Positions 1 through 10,150 are shown, counted from the stretch's first letter. The stretch is DNA of 64,000 nucleotides from Cryomorphaceae bacterium (GCA_019649675.1 BOWN01000003.1:186001-250000), one strand, 5' to 3'. Notes: generated from the letters alone by a model not told the origin. Made by a program: numbers and translations.

Positions 1-296
1 TGCCCTGGTAAAATCACGAATTATCATGCACCTGGTGGATTAGGTGTTCGAGTTGATACTCATGTTTATTCTGGATATGTTATCCCGCCACATTATGATT
101 CTATGATTGCTAAGCTTATTGTTGTTGCTCAAACTAGAGACGAAGCGATAGAAAAATGAAAAGGGCATTAAGAGAGTTCACAATTGAAGGTATTAAGACG
201 ACTATTCCATTTCATTTGCAATTAATGGATAATGATGATTACAGATCGGGTAATTATACAACGAAGTTTATGGACGATTTTGTCTTAAAGAGATAA
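1..296 (+). CDS. accC: Acetyl-CoA carboxylase, biotin carboxylase subunit, 3' end (frame interrupted)
   Basis: This is the C-terminal part of biotin carboxylase, which carboxylates biotin carrier protein with ATP and bicarbonate in the first step of fatty acid synthesis. The start lies outside the window. The visible protein carries the family's C-terminal segment, including [29 protein letters not shown], in two pieces [10 protein letters not shown] and [13 protein letters not shown], then [15 protein letters not shown], which is characteristic of AccC. The frame is closed by TGA at 157-159, right after a run of five A; adding one A restores [14 protein letters not shown] and an open frame to the TAA at 294-296. 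I infer a sequencing deletion, not a pseudogene. Convergent with dxs, sharing a hairpin terminator. Confidence 0.9.
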
Positions 297-320
297 ATTA
301 ATATTTAACTGTAAAATGAA

Positions 321-355
321 AATCCCAATTTGTTGATACAGTTTGGGATTTTTTT
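321..355. terminator. Bidirectional intrinsic terminator between accC and dxs
   Basis: Inverted repeat AATCCCAA (321-328) and TTGGGATT (343-350), followed by a T run to 355 on the + strand. Read on the minus strand, the same stem is followed by TTTTCATTTT. It lies between two convergent genes and can serve both. Confidence 0.8.
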
Positions 356-361
356 GTAGAA

Positions 362-2284
362 TTAAACAGCAAGTTTTAATTTGCTTTTAATCTGTTCTAT
401 TTTATTTTTCAGACTTTTTTTATCATATCCACAATAAGCGTGGAGTTGAGTTTGTGATCCATGTTCAATGAACTCATCAGGAATTCCTAAACGATATACT
501 AATGAATTGTACTGATTATCTACCATAAATTCAATAACAGATGAGCCGACTCCTCCAGAAATACATCCATCTTCAATAGTTATGATGTGTTCATAATTTT
601 GAAAGACCTCGTGAAGCATTTTTTGGTCAAGTGGCTTAGCAAATCTTAAATCATAGTGTCCAATATGCATACCTTCTTTATCATATTCATAACATAACTG
701 TGAAGCATAGTTTCCTACATGACCTAAGGAAAGGATAGCAACATTTTCACCACTTCTTAGCTTTCGTCCTGTTCCTATTTCGATAGATTTAAAATCTGTT
801 TTCCATTCAGGCATTACACCTTTACCACGTGGATACCTTATAGTAAAAGGTCCGTGTTTTTTTTCTTGAGCTGTATACATTAAATTTCTCAACTCTTCTT
901 CATTCATGGGTGCAGAGATAATCATGTTTGGGATACATTTAAAATACGCAATGTCAAATGAACCGTGATGTGTTGGACCATCTTCTCCAACTAAGCCTGC
1001 ACGATCTAGACAAAACACCACACTTAAATTTTGAATAGCAACATCATGAATTACTTGATCATATGCTCTTTGCATAAATGTTGAATAAATATTACAAAAA
1101 GGAATTAGACCTTGAGTAGCCATTCCTGCTGAAAAAGTAACAGCATGTTGCTCTGCAATTCCAACATCAAATGCTCTGTCTGGTATTTCTTCCATCATAT
1201 ATTTGAGAGATGAACCAGTTGGCATTGCAGGAGTTACACCTACAATTTGTTTGTTTTTCTTAGCAAGTTCTATAATGGTATGTCCAAAGACATCTTGGTA
1301 TTTTGGAGCTTCATCTTTAGTATTAGAAACACTTAATATTTTACCTGTATCTTTATTAAAGATGCCTGGCGCATGCCATTTTGTAGTATTTCCATCTTCG
1401 GCAGGTTTGTATCCTTTACCTTTTTTTGTCACACAATGAAGTATTTTTGGGCCAGGAATATCTTTTAAATCTTCTAAAATTTTAACTAGATGTTCAACAT
1501 CATGACCATCAACAGGTCCAAAGTATCTAAAGTTAAGTGATTCGAAATAATTGCTTTGCTCTAGCATAGATGATTTAATGGCGTTTTCTATTTTTTGAAC
1601 AATAGATTGCGCATTAGGTCCAAATTTGCTGAATTTACCAAGTAGGTCCCAAACATCATCTTTGATTTTGTTGTAAGTGTGTGAAGTTGTAATGTCGGTT
1701 AAGTATTCTTTTAATGCTCCTACGTTTGGGTCGATTGACATACAGTTGTCGTTTAATACAACTAAAATATTAGAGTCTGCCATACCTGCATGATTCAGAG
1801 CTTCAAAAGCTTGTCCACCGGTAAGGGCGCCATCTCCAATTACTGCAATATGTTGTTTGTTTTCTTCATTTTTAAGAGATGATGCAATTGACATTCCGAG
1901 GGCTGCACCAATAGATGTAGAGGAGTGGCCAACACCAAAAGTATCAAATTCACTTTCAGAACGTTTAGGGAATCCACTAAGGCCTTTGTATTTTCTATTT
2001 GTATGAAAAACATCTCTCCTTCCGGTAAGAATTTTATGTCCATAGGCCTGATGTCCTACATCCCATACTAATTGGTCATAAGGAGTATTAAAGACATAGT
2101 GTAGAGCAATCGAAAGCTCAACGACACCCAGGCTTGCGCCGAAATGTCCTCCATTTACAGAAACGATATCTATAATAAACTGACGAAGTTCTTTAGATAG
2201 TTTTACTAAGTCAGAGGAATCTAGATTTTTTAAATCAGACGGAGAGTCAATGTTGTTTAATATTGATGTTGTTGTTAAAGACAA
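362..2284 (-). CDS. dxs: 1-deoxy-D-xylulose-5-phosphate synthase
   Basis: Condenses pyruvate and glyceraldehyde 3-phosphate using thiamine diphosphate, the first step of the MEP isoprenoid pathway. The 640-residue frame is intact and of normal length. Visible marks: GGHFGASLGVVEL near residue 46, the VWDVGHQAYGHKILTGR block, the TPP motif GDGALTGG ending in NDN, and the GIAEQHAVTFSAG and GEDGPTHHG regions of the pyrimidine and C-terminal transketolase-like domains. The start is TTG at 2284: a TAA stop lies two codons upstream and the next in-frame Met is about 130 residues in, past conserved sequence. The N-terminus matches relatives in position, so TTG is credible, though a lost base near an ATG is possible. 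Divergent from asnS. Confidence 0.95.
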   Translation of the reverse strand: MSLTTTSILNNIDSPSDLKNLDSSDLVKLSKELRQFIIDIVSVNGGHFGASLGVVELSIALHYVFNTPYDQLVWDVGHQAYGHKILTGRRDVFHTNRKYKGLSGFPKRSESEFDTFGVGHSSTSIGAALGMSIASSLKNEENKQHIAVIGDGALTGGQAFEALNHAGMADSNILVVLNDNCMSIDPNVGALKEYLTDITTSHTYNKIKDDVWDLLGKFSKFGPNAQSIVQKIENAIKSSMLEQSNYFESLNFRYFGPVDGHDVEHLVKILEDLKDIPGPKILHCVTKKGKGYKPAEDGNTTKWHAPGIFNKDTGKILSVSNTKDEAPKYQDVFGHTIIELAKKNKQIVGVTPAMPTGSSLKYMMEEIPDRAFDVGIAEQHAVTFSAGMATQGLIPFCNIYSTFMQRAYDQVIHDVAIQNLSVVFCLDRAGLVGEDGPTHHGSFDIAYFKCIPNMIISAPMNEEELRNLMYTAQEKKHGPFTIRYPRGKGVMPEWKTDFKSIEIGTGRKLRSGENVAILSLGHVGNYASQLCYEYDKEGMHIGHYDLRFAKPLDQKMLHEVFQNYEHIITIEDGCISGGVGSSVIEFMVDNQYNSLVYRLGIPDEFIEHGSQTQLHAYCGYDKKSLKNKIEQIKSKLKLAV

Positions 2285-2311
2285 ATCTTAGTGAGTTTTT
2301 GAATTATTATA

Positions 2312-2319
2312 CAAATGTA
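2312..2319 (-). promoter_or_regulatory. Bacteroidota -7 element for dxs
   Basis: Minus-strand TACATTTG matches TAnnTTTG and lies 28 bases before the dxs TTG start, giving a leader of about 20-25 bases. No clear TTG at -33 is seen. Confidence 0.5.
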
Positions 2320-2350
2320 ATAAAGAATGTGGTCATAACATATAATATAG

Positions 2351-2380
2351 TTGATATGCTAATGAAAAAAATTAAATTTG
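2351..2380 (+). promoter_or_regulatory. Bacteroidota promoter for asnS
   Basis: TTG at 2351-2353, a 19-base spacer, then TAAATTTG at 2373-2380, a perfect match to the Bacteroidota consensus. The asnS ATG follows 27 bases later. Confidence 0.7.
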
Positions 2381-2407
2381 TGGTAGACATAATTATATAT
2401 TCGAAAT

Positions 2408-3847
2408 ATGACTAGGATAGAAGTTAAAGAGGCTCTGAGTACAAGTGTTGCTAATGGATTGGTCAATCTAAAGGGTTGGGTAAGAACAAAGAGAGGAAGT
2501 AAAAATGTGTCATTTATTGCCTTAAATGATGGTTCGACACTTAGCAATATTCAAATAGTGGCTGAACAAAATATTTCTGAGGATATTTTAAAGTTAATTA
2601 ATACTGGATCTAGTATTTCTGTTATAGGAAAATTAGTTCAATCAAAAGGTTCAGGTCAAGCTATAGAGCTTTTAGCTGAGTCTATTGATTTAATAGGAGT
2701 AGCTGATCCAGATGAATATCCATTACAACCGAAAAAACACTCTTTAGAATTTTTAAGAGAAAAGGCTCACTTAAGGTTTAGAACAAACACTTTTGGTGCA
2801 GTCTTTAGAATTCGTCACGCGATGACCTTTGCGATTCATAATTTTTTTAATAGTAAGGGATTTTCGAATATTCATACTCCTATAATTACTGGTTCGGATT
2901 GTGAAGGTGCAGGAGAGATGTTCACCGTAAGTACTTTAGATAAAGTCAACACCCCATTGACGGCGAATGGAGATGTAGATTATTCGAAAGATTTTTTTGG
3001 CAAAGAGACCAATTTAACTGTATCTGGTCAGTTAGAGGCTGAGATGGCAGCATTAGCGCTCGGTAAAGTTTATACTTTTGGCCCGACATTTCGCGCTGAA
3101 AATTCGAATACTTCTCGTCATTTAGCAGAGTTTTGGATGATTGAGCCTGAAGTTGCTTTTGCAGACTTAGATGAAAATATGAATCTAGCACAAGATATGC
3201 TTCAATATTTATGTTCGTATGCGTTAAATAACTGTAAAGATGATTTAGTATTTTTAGATAAACGTTTACAGGAAGAGGAGAGGCATAAGAAAAAAGAAGA
3301 GCGTCAAGAAATGGGGCTAATTGATAAGCTTAAATTTGTGGTGGACAATGATTTTGAGCGTATTACCTATACAGAGGCTTATGATATTTTAAGAAATTCT
3401 AAGCCTAATAAGAAGAAAAAGTTCAAATATCCAATAGATGAATGGGGTGCTGATTTTCAGTCGGAGCATGAAAGGTATTTAGTAGAAAAGAAATTTAAAA
3501 AGCCTGTAATTATTTCCGATTACCCAAAAGATATAAAGGCTTTTTATATGCGTATGAATGATGACGGTAAAACTGTTCGTGCAATGGATGTACTTTTCCC
3601 TGGCATTGGCGAAATTATTGGAGGTTCGCAACGTGAAGAACGTACTGATTTACTTAAACAAAGGATGAAAGAGATGGATATTTCTGAAAAAGAGCTATGG
3701 TGGTATATTGATTCTAGAAAGTTCGGTACAGTTCCTCATAGTGGATATGGATTAGGTTTTGAGCGATTGATTTTATTTGTTACTGGAATGAGTAATATTA
3801 GAGATGTAATTCCTTTTCCAAGAACACCAAAAAATGCAGATTTTTAA
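2408..3847 (+). CDS. asnS: Asparaginyl-tRNA synthetase
   Basis: Charges tRNA-Asn with asparagine and is a class IIb aminoacyl-tRNA synthetase. The 479-residue frame is intact. An N-terminal OB-fold anticodon-binding domain (about residues 17-100, with [21 protein letters not shown]) precedes the catalytic domain. Class II motif 2 is seen as [21 protein letters not shown] ([18 protein letters not shown] in part) and motif 3 as [12 protein letters not shown] near the C-terminus. Asn over Asp specificity is inferred from overall similarity to bacterial AsnS; an AspRS would carry a GAD insertion, which is absent. ATG start follows a clear promoter. rpoN starts 5 bases after its stop, so both are probably co-transcribed. 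Confidence 0.96.
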   Translation: MTRIEVKEALSTSVANGLVNLKGWVRTKRGSKNVSFIALNDGSTLSNIQIVAEQNISEDILKLINTGSSISVIGKLVQSKGSGQAIELLAESIDLIGVADPDEYPLQPKKHSLEFLREKAHLRFRTNTFGAVFRIRHAMTFAIHNFFNSKGFSNIHTPIITGSDCEGAGEMFTVSTLDKVNTPLTANGDVDYSKDFFGKETNLTVSGQLEAEMAALALGKVYTFGPTFRAENSNTSRHLAEFWMIEPEVAFADLDENMNLAQDMLQYLCSYALNNCKDDLVFLDKRLQEEERHKKKEERQEMGLIDKLKFVVDNDFERITYTEAYDILRNSKPNKKKKFKYPIDEWGADFQSEHERYLVEKKFKKPVIISDYPKDIKAFYMRMNDDGKTVRAMDVLFPGIGEIIGGSQREERTDLLKQRMKEMDISEKELWWYIDSRKFGTVPHSGYGLGFERLILFVTGMSNIRDVIPFPRTPKNADF

Positions 3848-3852
3848 ATTTT

Positions 3853-5292
3853 ATGTTAAAGCAGTCTCTACAACAAAAATTAGCACAGAAACTTTCGCCT
3901 CAGCAGATTAAGTTGATGAAACTTATACAGCTTCCAACTATCGAGCTAGAGCAAAAAGTTAAAGATGAGTTAGAGGAAAATCCGGCTATAGAAGAGGTGA
4001 CTGATAGGAGTTCAGATATTTCAGATGTTGAAGGTTATGACTTGGGAGGTCAAGGTTCGATTCGCAAGATATTAATGTCGATGAGTACTTAGTGATGATG
4101 AAATACCTCGGTACCGACTGTTGCAAATAATACTAGTCCTGATCAAGAAGAAAAATCTGTCCCTATTGCAATGGGTGTTAGTATGTTAGAAACTTTAGAG
4201 CGGCAACTTTCATTAAGAGATCTGGATAATCAACATTATAAAATAGGATTATTTCTAATTGGATGTTTAAATGATGATGGGTATATAAGGAGAGACTTTT
4301 CAGCTATAGTGGATGATCTTGCTTTTTCTCAAAATATTTTAACAACTGAGATTGAGGTGATAGAAGTTTTAAAGATTATTCAGGATTTTGATCCAGTTGG
4401 AATTGGTGCTCGGGACTTACAAGAGTGCCTAAAGATACAGTTAGATAAAAAGCAGTCGTCTGTTTCGATAGATTTAGCAAAAGAAATAATATCTAATCAT
4501 TTTAACGAATTAACTAAAAAGCATTACTCAAAGCTTCTGTCTAGGTTAGCTATTTCAGAAGACATGCTAAAAGAGTCATTAAACGAAATCTCTAAATTGA
4601 ATCCTAAGCCTTGTGCGTTTGGCTCTTCTAAAGTTGTTCAGCATATTATTCCTGATTTTATAATATCTATTATTGATGGTCAATTAGATTTAGTCATGAA
4701 TACAGGAATGATTCCTGAATTAAGAATTAATAGTTCATTTAAAGATTTATTACAAGGATATAAAGAATCTAACGATTCAGAGGATAAAGAGCAACAAGCT
4801 GCAGTTCTTTTTGTGAAACAAAAGTTAGATTCAGCAAAATGGTTTATTGATGCTATAAAACAAAGGCACAGAACACTAATGTTGACCATGACAGCAATAA
4901 TGAATTTCCAAGAACCCTATTTCTTGACGGGAGATGAAAAGCTTTTAAAGCCAATGATTTTAAAGGATATTGCAGAGATTGTAGATATGGATATTTCAAC
5001 AATATCTAGAGTGGCAAATAGTAAATATGTAGAATCTCCTTATGGTACATTTTTGGTTAAACATTTTTTCTCAGAGGCTATAAAAAATAGTAGTGGAGAA
5101 GATGTTTCAACTAAAGAGATTAAAATGATATTAGATCAGTTGATTAACAATGAAGATAAATCCAAGCCATTAACAGATAATAAGTTGATGGATTTACTGA
5201 ATCAGAGAGGTTATCCTATAGCCCGACGAACCGTTGCAAAATATAGGGAACAAATGAGTATTCCAGTTGCTCGTTTAAGAAAAGAAATTTAG
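3853..5292 (+). CDS. rpoN: RNA polymerase sigma-54 factor (frame broken near 4050-4130)
   Basis: Sigma-54 directs polymerase to -24/-12 promoters that need an ATP-driven activator. Region I is visible (QKLSPQQIKLMKLIQLP, then ELEENPAIEE), followed by the core-binding region and a C-terminal helix-turn-helix ending in the RpoN box ARRTVAKYRE at 5221-5250. The first reading frame is closed by TAG at 4090, and the same frame resumes at 4102 (NTSVPT, then SPDQEEKSVPIAMG). In between, the two other frames supply the expected INVDEYL and SDDEIPRYR, so at least three compensating indels lie within about 80 bases. I infer one complete gene of about 480 residues with local sequence errors, because both halves are otherwise well conserved. 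Confidence 0.9.
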
Positions 5293-5335
5293 TTATCAAA
5301 TTCTAAATAAATTAATATTATACATACATATAAAT

Positions 5336-5365
5336 TTGATTATTTAAATGTAAATCGTAAATTTG
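5336..5365 (+). promoter_or_regulatory. Promoter of the ArsR-family gene, with direct repeat
   Basis: TTG at 5336-5338, a 19-base spacer and TAAATTTG at 5358-5365. The 11-mer TAAATTTGATT occurs at 5331-5341 and again at 5358-5368, so the -33 and -7 regions are direct repeats of each other. Confidence 0.65.
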
Positions 5366-5393
5366 ATTTCTTTTAAATAACTCCCCCATAAAC

Positions 5394-5648
5394 ATGAAAT
5401 CAATAAACTTAAATTCCGAAGATTTACATACAGCAGCATCGATGCTAAAGGTCTTAGGTCATCCCATTAGAATTTTAATTATTGAATTATTAGATGAGTC
5501 TTCTAAAATGTCAGTTACTGAGATTTTTAAAGCTTTAAAAATTGAACAGGCAATTGCATCACATCATTTAAATACACTCAAGAATAAAAGAATATTAATA
5601 TCAGAAAGAGTAGGTAAAAATACATACTATTCAGTTAGTAACCTCTAA
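5394..5648 (+). CDS. ArsR-family winged-helix transcriptional regulator
   Basis: A short 84-residue protein that is essentially one winged helix-turn-helix domain. LKVLGHPIRILIIELL begins helix 1-2, MSVTEIFKALKIEQAIASHHLNTLKN contains the recognition helix (AIASHHLNTL), and KNTYYSV forms the wing. These are typical of ArsR-type repressors. It lacks the CxCxxC metal site of ArsR/SmtB sensors; the protein has no cysteine at all, so metal sensing by that route is unlikely. A strong promoter lies upstream with a repeat that may be its own operator. It is far from the arsC-like gene at 36.7 kb, so it should not be called an ars regulator. Its target is unknown. Confidence 0.85.
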   Translation: MKSINLNSEDLHTAASMLKVLGHPIRILIIELLDESSKMSVTEIFKALKIEQAIASHHLNTLKNKRILISERVGKNTYYSVSNL

Positions 5649-5756
5649 TTTAATTTCTGCTGTCAATAATGTTCGTTCATGTAAATAACAGTTTAAACTA
5701 TTATTTTGATTCTGGCATATTTTTTGTCCAAATATTTTTGTAAAACATATAAAATT

Positions 5757-8700
5757 ATGAGCAAATATTTCTTTTTTCTTTTTTTTGTTACGTTTAATGT
5801 TTTTGGTCAAAATAGTTCTTTGGACGTCATAAAAAATACTAAAGTTTATAGTCATTTATTTTTCACTAATAGTGACTTAGAATTTCGAAAAGTAGAAAAT
5901 AAAGGAGAATTATTTACTGAGATTAATGTTGATGGATTTTCTAAATCTTATGATATAGGGAATCCTGATTTGCCTGTTTTTTCTAAATTAATAGAGGTTC
6001 CGCAAAGTGGAGATATTTATGTTTCTATTATTAATAAAAGTGAAACAGTCATAGATTTGACTGATATAGGATATTCAGATAAATTGATGCCATCTCAGCC
6101 TTCAATATCTAAGAGCGAAGATCCCTCGAATATTAATTTTAACTTTAATCAAAAGGTTTATAGGACAGATGAATATTATGCAAATGAACTAATAACTGTT
6201 GAGCGATTAGGTAAGATGAGAGAAAGAACTTTGGCTCGAATTAAAATCTCACCTTTTTCTTATCATCCCTTGAGACATTCTTTAAAGATAATTGACGATT
6301 TGGAATTTAAGGTTGAGTATTCATCAAATCTTCCATCCCAAAATAGTGCCTATTATTCAGCAGTATATTCAACAAATTTTTCAAAATTAATTAACGCAGA
6401 TATTCATTCAAAGAATGATTTTACAAGTTCACCAATTAGAATGATTATTCTTTCAGACCCAATGTTTGAAGAAGAATTACAAGAATTTATAGCTTGGAAA
6501 ACAAGATTAGGATTTGATATTATTGAAGCATACAAAGGAGATGACGGTGTTGGGAATACAAAAGAATCTATGAAGGCTTTTGTGCAATCCTATTATGATA
6601 ATGCAACAGCAGAAGAACCAGCTCCTACCTATTTGTTAATTGTAGGTGATCACGAGCAAATACCTAGTTTTCAGATGGGCAACGGCAATTGGGGAGGGCA
6701 TACTTCTGATATGGTTTACTGTGAGTTTGATGGAAATGGAGACTATTTCCCTGAGATGTATTACGGGCGTTTTTCTGCCAGTTCAGTAAATCAGTTGATT
6801 CCTCAGATTGAAAAAACATTAGAGTATGAGCAATATACTATGCCAGATCCTTCATATTTGAATGAGGTTTTAATGGTTGCAGGTGTTGATCAGAGTATGG
6901 CTGCAACTTATGGAAATGGACAAATTAATTACGGAACATATTATTATTTTAATTCAGGTCACGGATTAACATCTCATACATTCCTGTATCCTGAATCTGG
7001 TACATCTTCTTCAGAGCAGCAAATTATAGACCAAATAAGTAAAGGTGTTGGGTATGGTAATTATACTGCACATTGTAGTCCTGAGGGCTGGGCTGAACCG
7101 GCCTTTCTAGTAAATGATGTAAGTGATTTAGCTAATCAAAATCAATATGGTTTATTGATTGGTAATTGTTGTAATTCCAATGAATTTGCAGGTGTAACCT
7201 GTTTAGGTGAGGCGCTTTTAAGAACACCCAACAAAGGAGCTGTTGGATATATTGGTGCTACAAACAGTACCTATTGGGATGAAGATTATTATTGGAGCGT
7301 AGGAAATGGAGCAATTCAAGTTAACCCTACTTACGAAGAGACCAGTCAAGGTGTATATGATTGTAGTTTTCATGAAAATGATGAGGATGAGGAAACTTGG
7401 TCTATTTCTCAGGGTCAAATACTCCATGCAGGGAATCTTGCAGTATCAGAATCAAATGCAGATGATGAGTATTATTGGGAAATATATATGTTAATGGGTG
7501 ATCCTACGGTATTAACTTATTATGGTGTGCCTTCACTTTTATCAATAAATCACCCTGAGGTATTACCTCTAGGCTCTAATTCTGTAAACATTTCTTCAGA
7601 GCAACATACTTATGTTGCTATTAATCAAGATGGTGTTTTATTAGATGCTTCGTATACAGATGAGTCTGGAAATGTTACTCTAAATTTTGATCCTCTTGAT
7701 TCTATGATTCCTATCGAAATTGTTGCGAGTAAACAAAATAAGCAAGTTTATATTCAGGATGTAAATATTATGTCTGCTGATGAGCCGTTTGTTATTTTTT
7801 CTGACTTGATGATTAATGGTATTTCTGGAAATTCACAAATTAACGCTGGAGATAGTTTTACTGTAGATGTTCAGCTACAAAATTTCGGAATGGTTGAGAC
7901 CGGAGAGTTGTTCATGCAGGTTTCAACTGATAATCCTAATGTTAGCATTACATCTGAATCATTAAGCTTTGATGGATTAGGTGCATCTGATTCTCTTTCA
8001 TTAGTTGATGCTCTGTCTATTGAATTAATTGGTCCTCTTGAAAATCAAGAAAATATTTCTTTAGTATTCACTATTTCTGACACCTTAGGGAATGTCTGGG
8101 AGTCTATTGGAAGTTTTACTGTTAATGCTCCAGATATAGAATTTGTTTCTCATACAATAGATGATGCTGATGGAAATGGATTTATTGATTTCAATGAGTC
8201 AGCTGTTATAAATGTTACACTAGCTAATGTAGGTGCTTTAAATAGTTTAGATGGTATTGTAATTGCAAGTTCTGATTTTAGTTCTCTGCAAATTATTCAA
8301 GATTCAATATTATTTAGCCCTATTAATGAAGGTTCTGACGTTGTTATTTCAGTTCCCGTTTTTCTGGATGAAATGGCTCCAAACGCTGAGAATTACCAAA
8401 TATATATTTTGGCCACTACCCAAGATAATTATACTTCTGATTATTTAGTTAATCTTAACACGTCTAATTGTTCTTTGGGTTCATTTGAGGTTCAGGTAAA
8501 TCTCACAACTGATGGTTTCCCTGATGAAATATCCTGGACACTCATGGATGTTAACGAAAATGTCATTGGAAATGCTCCGTTAAATTCTTTAGATGAGGAA
8601 ACCAGCTATGAGGATATATTTTGTGTGAATAACAATTCATATTTAACTTATGAAATTTTTGATGGATATGGTGATGGATTACTTTGGGGAGGTTACGAGA

Positions 8701-9119
8701 TTATAGTATGTGATCAAGTTATAGCATCCGGAAGTAATTACGGAGATGGAGAAACAATTTCTTTTATTGCTGGTTGTGATCAGTCACTAACTGTTGGATG
8801 TACTGACCCTGAATCATCAAATTACGATGAAAATGCAATTATTGATGATGGCTCTTGTGAACAATTAGGACTAAATGAGATAATTGAACGTATTAGTATT
8901 TATCCAAATCCAGCTAGTGACAATATTTTAATAAATTATGGCGAAGCGGAAGTTACTTCTATTAAAATCATTGATATGACTGGTCGTGAAGTTTTAATAA
9001 ATTCATTAAACAAACAAGTAAATAAGATTTATATCAATGAATTGGAATCGGGGACTTATTTTGTTAAGTTTAATTTTACAAACGGTAATCATATTGTTAA
9101 AAATCTTATAATTTTATAA
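5757..9119 (+). CDS. Secreted gingipain-like cysteine protease (peptidase C25) with T9SS sorting domain
   Basis: A 1120-residue secreted protease. The signal peptide (residues 1-18, ending VFGQ) favours the ATG at 5757 over an upstream in-frame TTG at 5706. Residues about 20-220 resemble the C25 propeptide region and about 225-620 the caspase-like catalytic domain. The probable catalytic pair is His439 in NYTAHCSPEGW and Cys471 or Cys472 in IGNCCNSNEF, matching the NYTGHG and cysteine motifs of gingipains. Ig/CARDB-like beta domains follow, then one cysteine-calcium type motif (GCTDPESSNYDENA...DDGSC) and a T9SS type A sorting domain (ISIYPNPASDN, GTYFVKF). Expected at the cell surface or released. 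Substrate unknown. The frame is intact. Confidence 0.88.
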   Translation: MSKYFFFLFFVTFNVFGQNSSLDVIKNTKVYSHLFFTNSDLEFRKVENKGELFTEINVDGFSKSYDIGNPDLPVFSKLIEVPQSGDIYVSIINKSETVIDLTDIGYSDKLMPSQPSISKSEDPSNINFNFNQKVYRTDEYYANELITVERLGKMRERTLARIKISPFSYHPLRHSLKIIDDLEFKVEYSSNLPSQNSAYYSAVYSTNFSKLINADIHSKNDFTSSPIRMIILSDPMFEEELQEFIAWKTRLGFDIIEAYKGDDGVGNTKESMKAFVQSYYDNATAEEPAPTYLLIVGDHEQIPSFQMGNGNWGGHTSDMVYCEFDGNGDYFPEMYYGRFSASSVNQLIPQIEKTLEYEQYTMPDPSYLNEVLMVAGVDQSMAATYGNGQINYGTYYYFNSGHGLTSHTFLYPESGTSSSEQQIIDQISKGVGYGNYTAHCSPEGWAEPAFLVNDVSDLANQNQYGLLIGNCCNSNEFAGVTCLGEALLRTPNKGAVGYIGATNSTYWDEDYYWSVGNGAIQVNPTYEETSQGVYDCSFHENDEDEETWSISQGQILHAGNLAVSESNADDEYYWEIYMLMGDPTVLTYYGVPSLLSINHPEVLPLGSNSVNISSEQHTYVAINQDGVLLDASYTDESGNVTLNFDPLDSMIPIEIVASKQNKQVYIQDVNIMSADEPFVIFSDLMINGISGNSQINAGDSFTVDVQLQNFGMVETGELFMQVSTDNPNVSITSESLSFDGLGASDSLSLVDALSIELIGPLENQENISLVFTISDTLGNVWESIGSFTVNAPDIEFVSHTIDDADGNGFIDFNESAVINVTLANVGALNSLDGIVIASSDFSSLQIIQDSILFSPINEGSDVVISVPVFLDEMAPNAENYQIYILATTQDNYTSDYLVNLNTSNCSLGSFEVQVNLTTDGFPDEISWTLMDVNENVIGNAPLNSLDEETSYEDIFCVNNNSYLTYEIFDGYGDGLLWGGYEIIVCDQVIASGSNYGDGETISFIAGCDQSLTVGCTDPESSNYDENAIIDDGSCEQLGLNEIIERISIYPNPASDNILINYGEAEVTSIKIIDMTGREVLINSLNKQVNKIYINELESGTYFVKFNFTNGNHIVKNLIIL

Positions 9120-9144
9120 CAATTATATAAATCATACCCCTGAT

Positions 9145-9471
9145 ATGAAAAAATTAAAATATGCTAGTATTATTTCATTCTTGTTTCTATGTTCTTGTTC
9201 TGTAATTAATCCAATTTTAACTGAGGAAGAAAAAGAAAAGTTTGTTTTAAAAGGAGATAAAGTATTATATGAAGGCGAAGTTGTAGGTGTCTTTGGACCA
9301 ATGGAGTACGAATATTCTAATGGTAAATTTCAAAAAGAAATCAGTGTTGTACAAAAATCATTTTATTATGATGAAATGACTGTTAAGATTGCCCACTTTT
9401 TATCAATAAGATTTCCTAAATCTAAAATCGAGGTCAAGGTTCCAAGAGATGACCAACTTGATAGATTTTAG
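9145..9471 (+). CDS. Small putative lipoprotein, function unknown
   Basis: A 108-residue protein whose N-terminus MKKLKYASIISFLFLCSC fits a lipoprotein signal with Cys18 as the lipidated residue (lipobox LCSC). The mature part is hydrophilic and charged, with VLYEGEVVGVFGPMEYEYSNGK in the middle, probably a small beta structure. I do not recognise a family. It starts 25 bases after the C25 protease stop and is followed by a strong terminator, so it may be co-transcribed with the protease; whether it takes part in secretion or processing cannot be told from sequence. Confidence 0.75.
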   Translation: MKKLKYASIISFLFLCSCSVINPILTEEEKEKFVLKGDKVLYEGEVVGVFGPMEYEYSNGKFQKEISVVQKSFYYDEMTVKIAHFLSIRFPKSKIEVKVPRDDQLDRF

Positions 9472-9483
9472 TTAGCAATAAAA

Positions 9484-9512
9484 AAAAAAGCCCACTTAAT
9501 GTGGGCTTTTTT
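9484..9512. terminator. Bidirectional intrinsic terminator
   Basis: AAAAAAGCCCAC (9484-9495), loop TTAAT, GTGGGCTTTTTT (9501-9512). Lies between the lipoprotein gene (+) and the carbonic anhydrase gene (-) and works in both directions. Confidence 0.9.
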
Positions 9513-9525
9513 AATGTCTAATTTT

Positions 9526-10146
9526 TTAATAAAATTCTACAGTTCCATTTGAAACGTAATACATTCCACCTATAATTTTTATTTCACCGTTATCTTCCAT
9601 TTCTTTTAGTACAGGACTTTCGGTTCTAATTTTTTCGATAGTATTCTTAACATTTGATTCTGCAATTAAGTGTACATATTCACCATTTTGAGAATTTCGT
9701 TCTCCATTTGAGTATTGATTTGAATTAATCACTTGATCAAAATTCGATAACATTGATGTTAAATTACCTAATTTAACTCCATCACATGCACCTTTTACTG
9801 CACCACATTGAGAATGGCCCAATACTAAAATAACTTTTGAACCAGCTACTTTACAGGCAAACTCCATACTCCCTAAAATATCTGTATTAACAAAATTACC
9901 AGCAATTCTAACATTGAAAATATCACCTATTCCTTGATCAAAAATTATTTCTGCAGGGACTCTTGAGTCAATACAGCCAAGTATACATGCTAAGGGATAC
10001 TGACCTGAACTTGTTCCTTTGACTTCTGCAGAGAAATCTTTTTTAGTTTCATTACCATTAATAAATCTTTTGTTTCCTTCTTTAAGAATATTGATGACCT
10101 CAGTAGGACTAATATTAATTTGAGATTCTTTGTTTGCTGCTATCAT
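9526..10146 (-). CDS. Beta-class carbonic anhydrase
   Basis: Interconverts CO2 and bicarbonate using zinc. The 206-residue protein begins at the ATG at 10146, 4 bases after the permease stop; an upstream extension overlaps the permease and is not conserved-looking. Zinc ligands are visible as Cys58 in CIDSR, and His111 and Cys114 in GHSQCGAV; Asp60 and Arg62 form the beta-CA catalytic dyad. The sequence FNVRIAGNFVN is also typical. It has no signal peptide, so it is cytoplasmic. Coupling to the SulP permease upstream in the same direction supports a role in bicarbonate supply, as described for marine flavobacteria that carry a SulP/carbonic anhydrase pair. Confidence 0.93.
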   Translation of the reverse strand: MIAANKESQINISPTEVINILKEGNKRFINGNETKKDFSAEVKGTSSGQYPLACILGCIDSRVPAEIIFDQGIGDIFNVRIAGNFVNTDILGSMEFACKVAGSKVILVLGHSQCGAVKGACDGVKLGNLTSMLSNFDQVINSNQYSNGERNSQNGEYVHLIAESNVKNTIEKIRTESPVLKEMEDNGEIKIIGGMYYVSNGTVEFY

Positions 10147-10150
10147 ATTA

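Noticed and set aside
3853-5292. Two separate sigma-54 fragments or a programmed frameshift in rpoN
   Set aside because: The pieces between the halves are found in the other two frames (INVDEYL, SDDEIPRYR), which needs several scattered indels, not one slippery site. This fits local sequence error.
5706-5756. Upstream TTG start for the C25 protease
   Set aside because: It would put 17 residues before a perfect signal peptide beginning at the ATG at 5757.
5649-5756. Promoter TATTTTTG at 5733 for the protease gene
   Set aside because: The nearest TTG is 24 bases away and the match is expected often in such AT-rich sequence; not strong enough to list.
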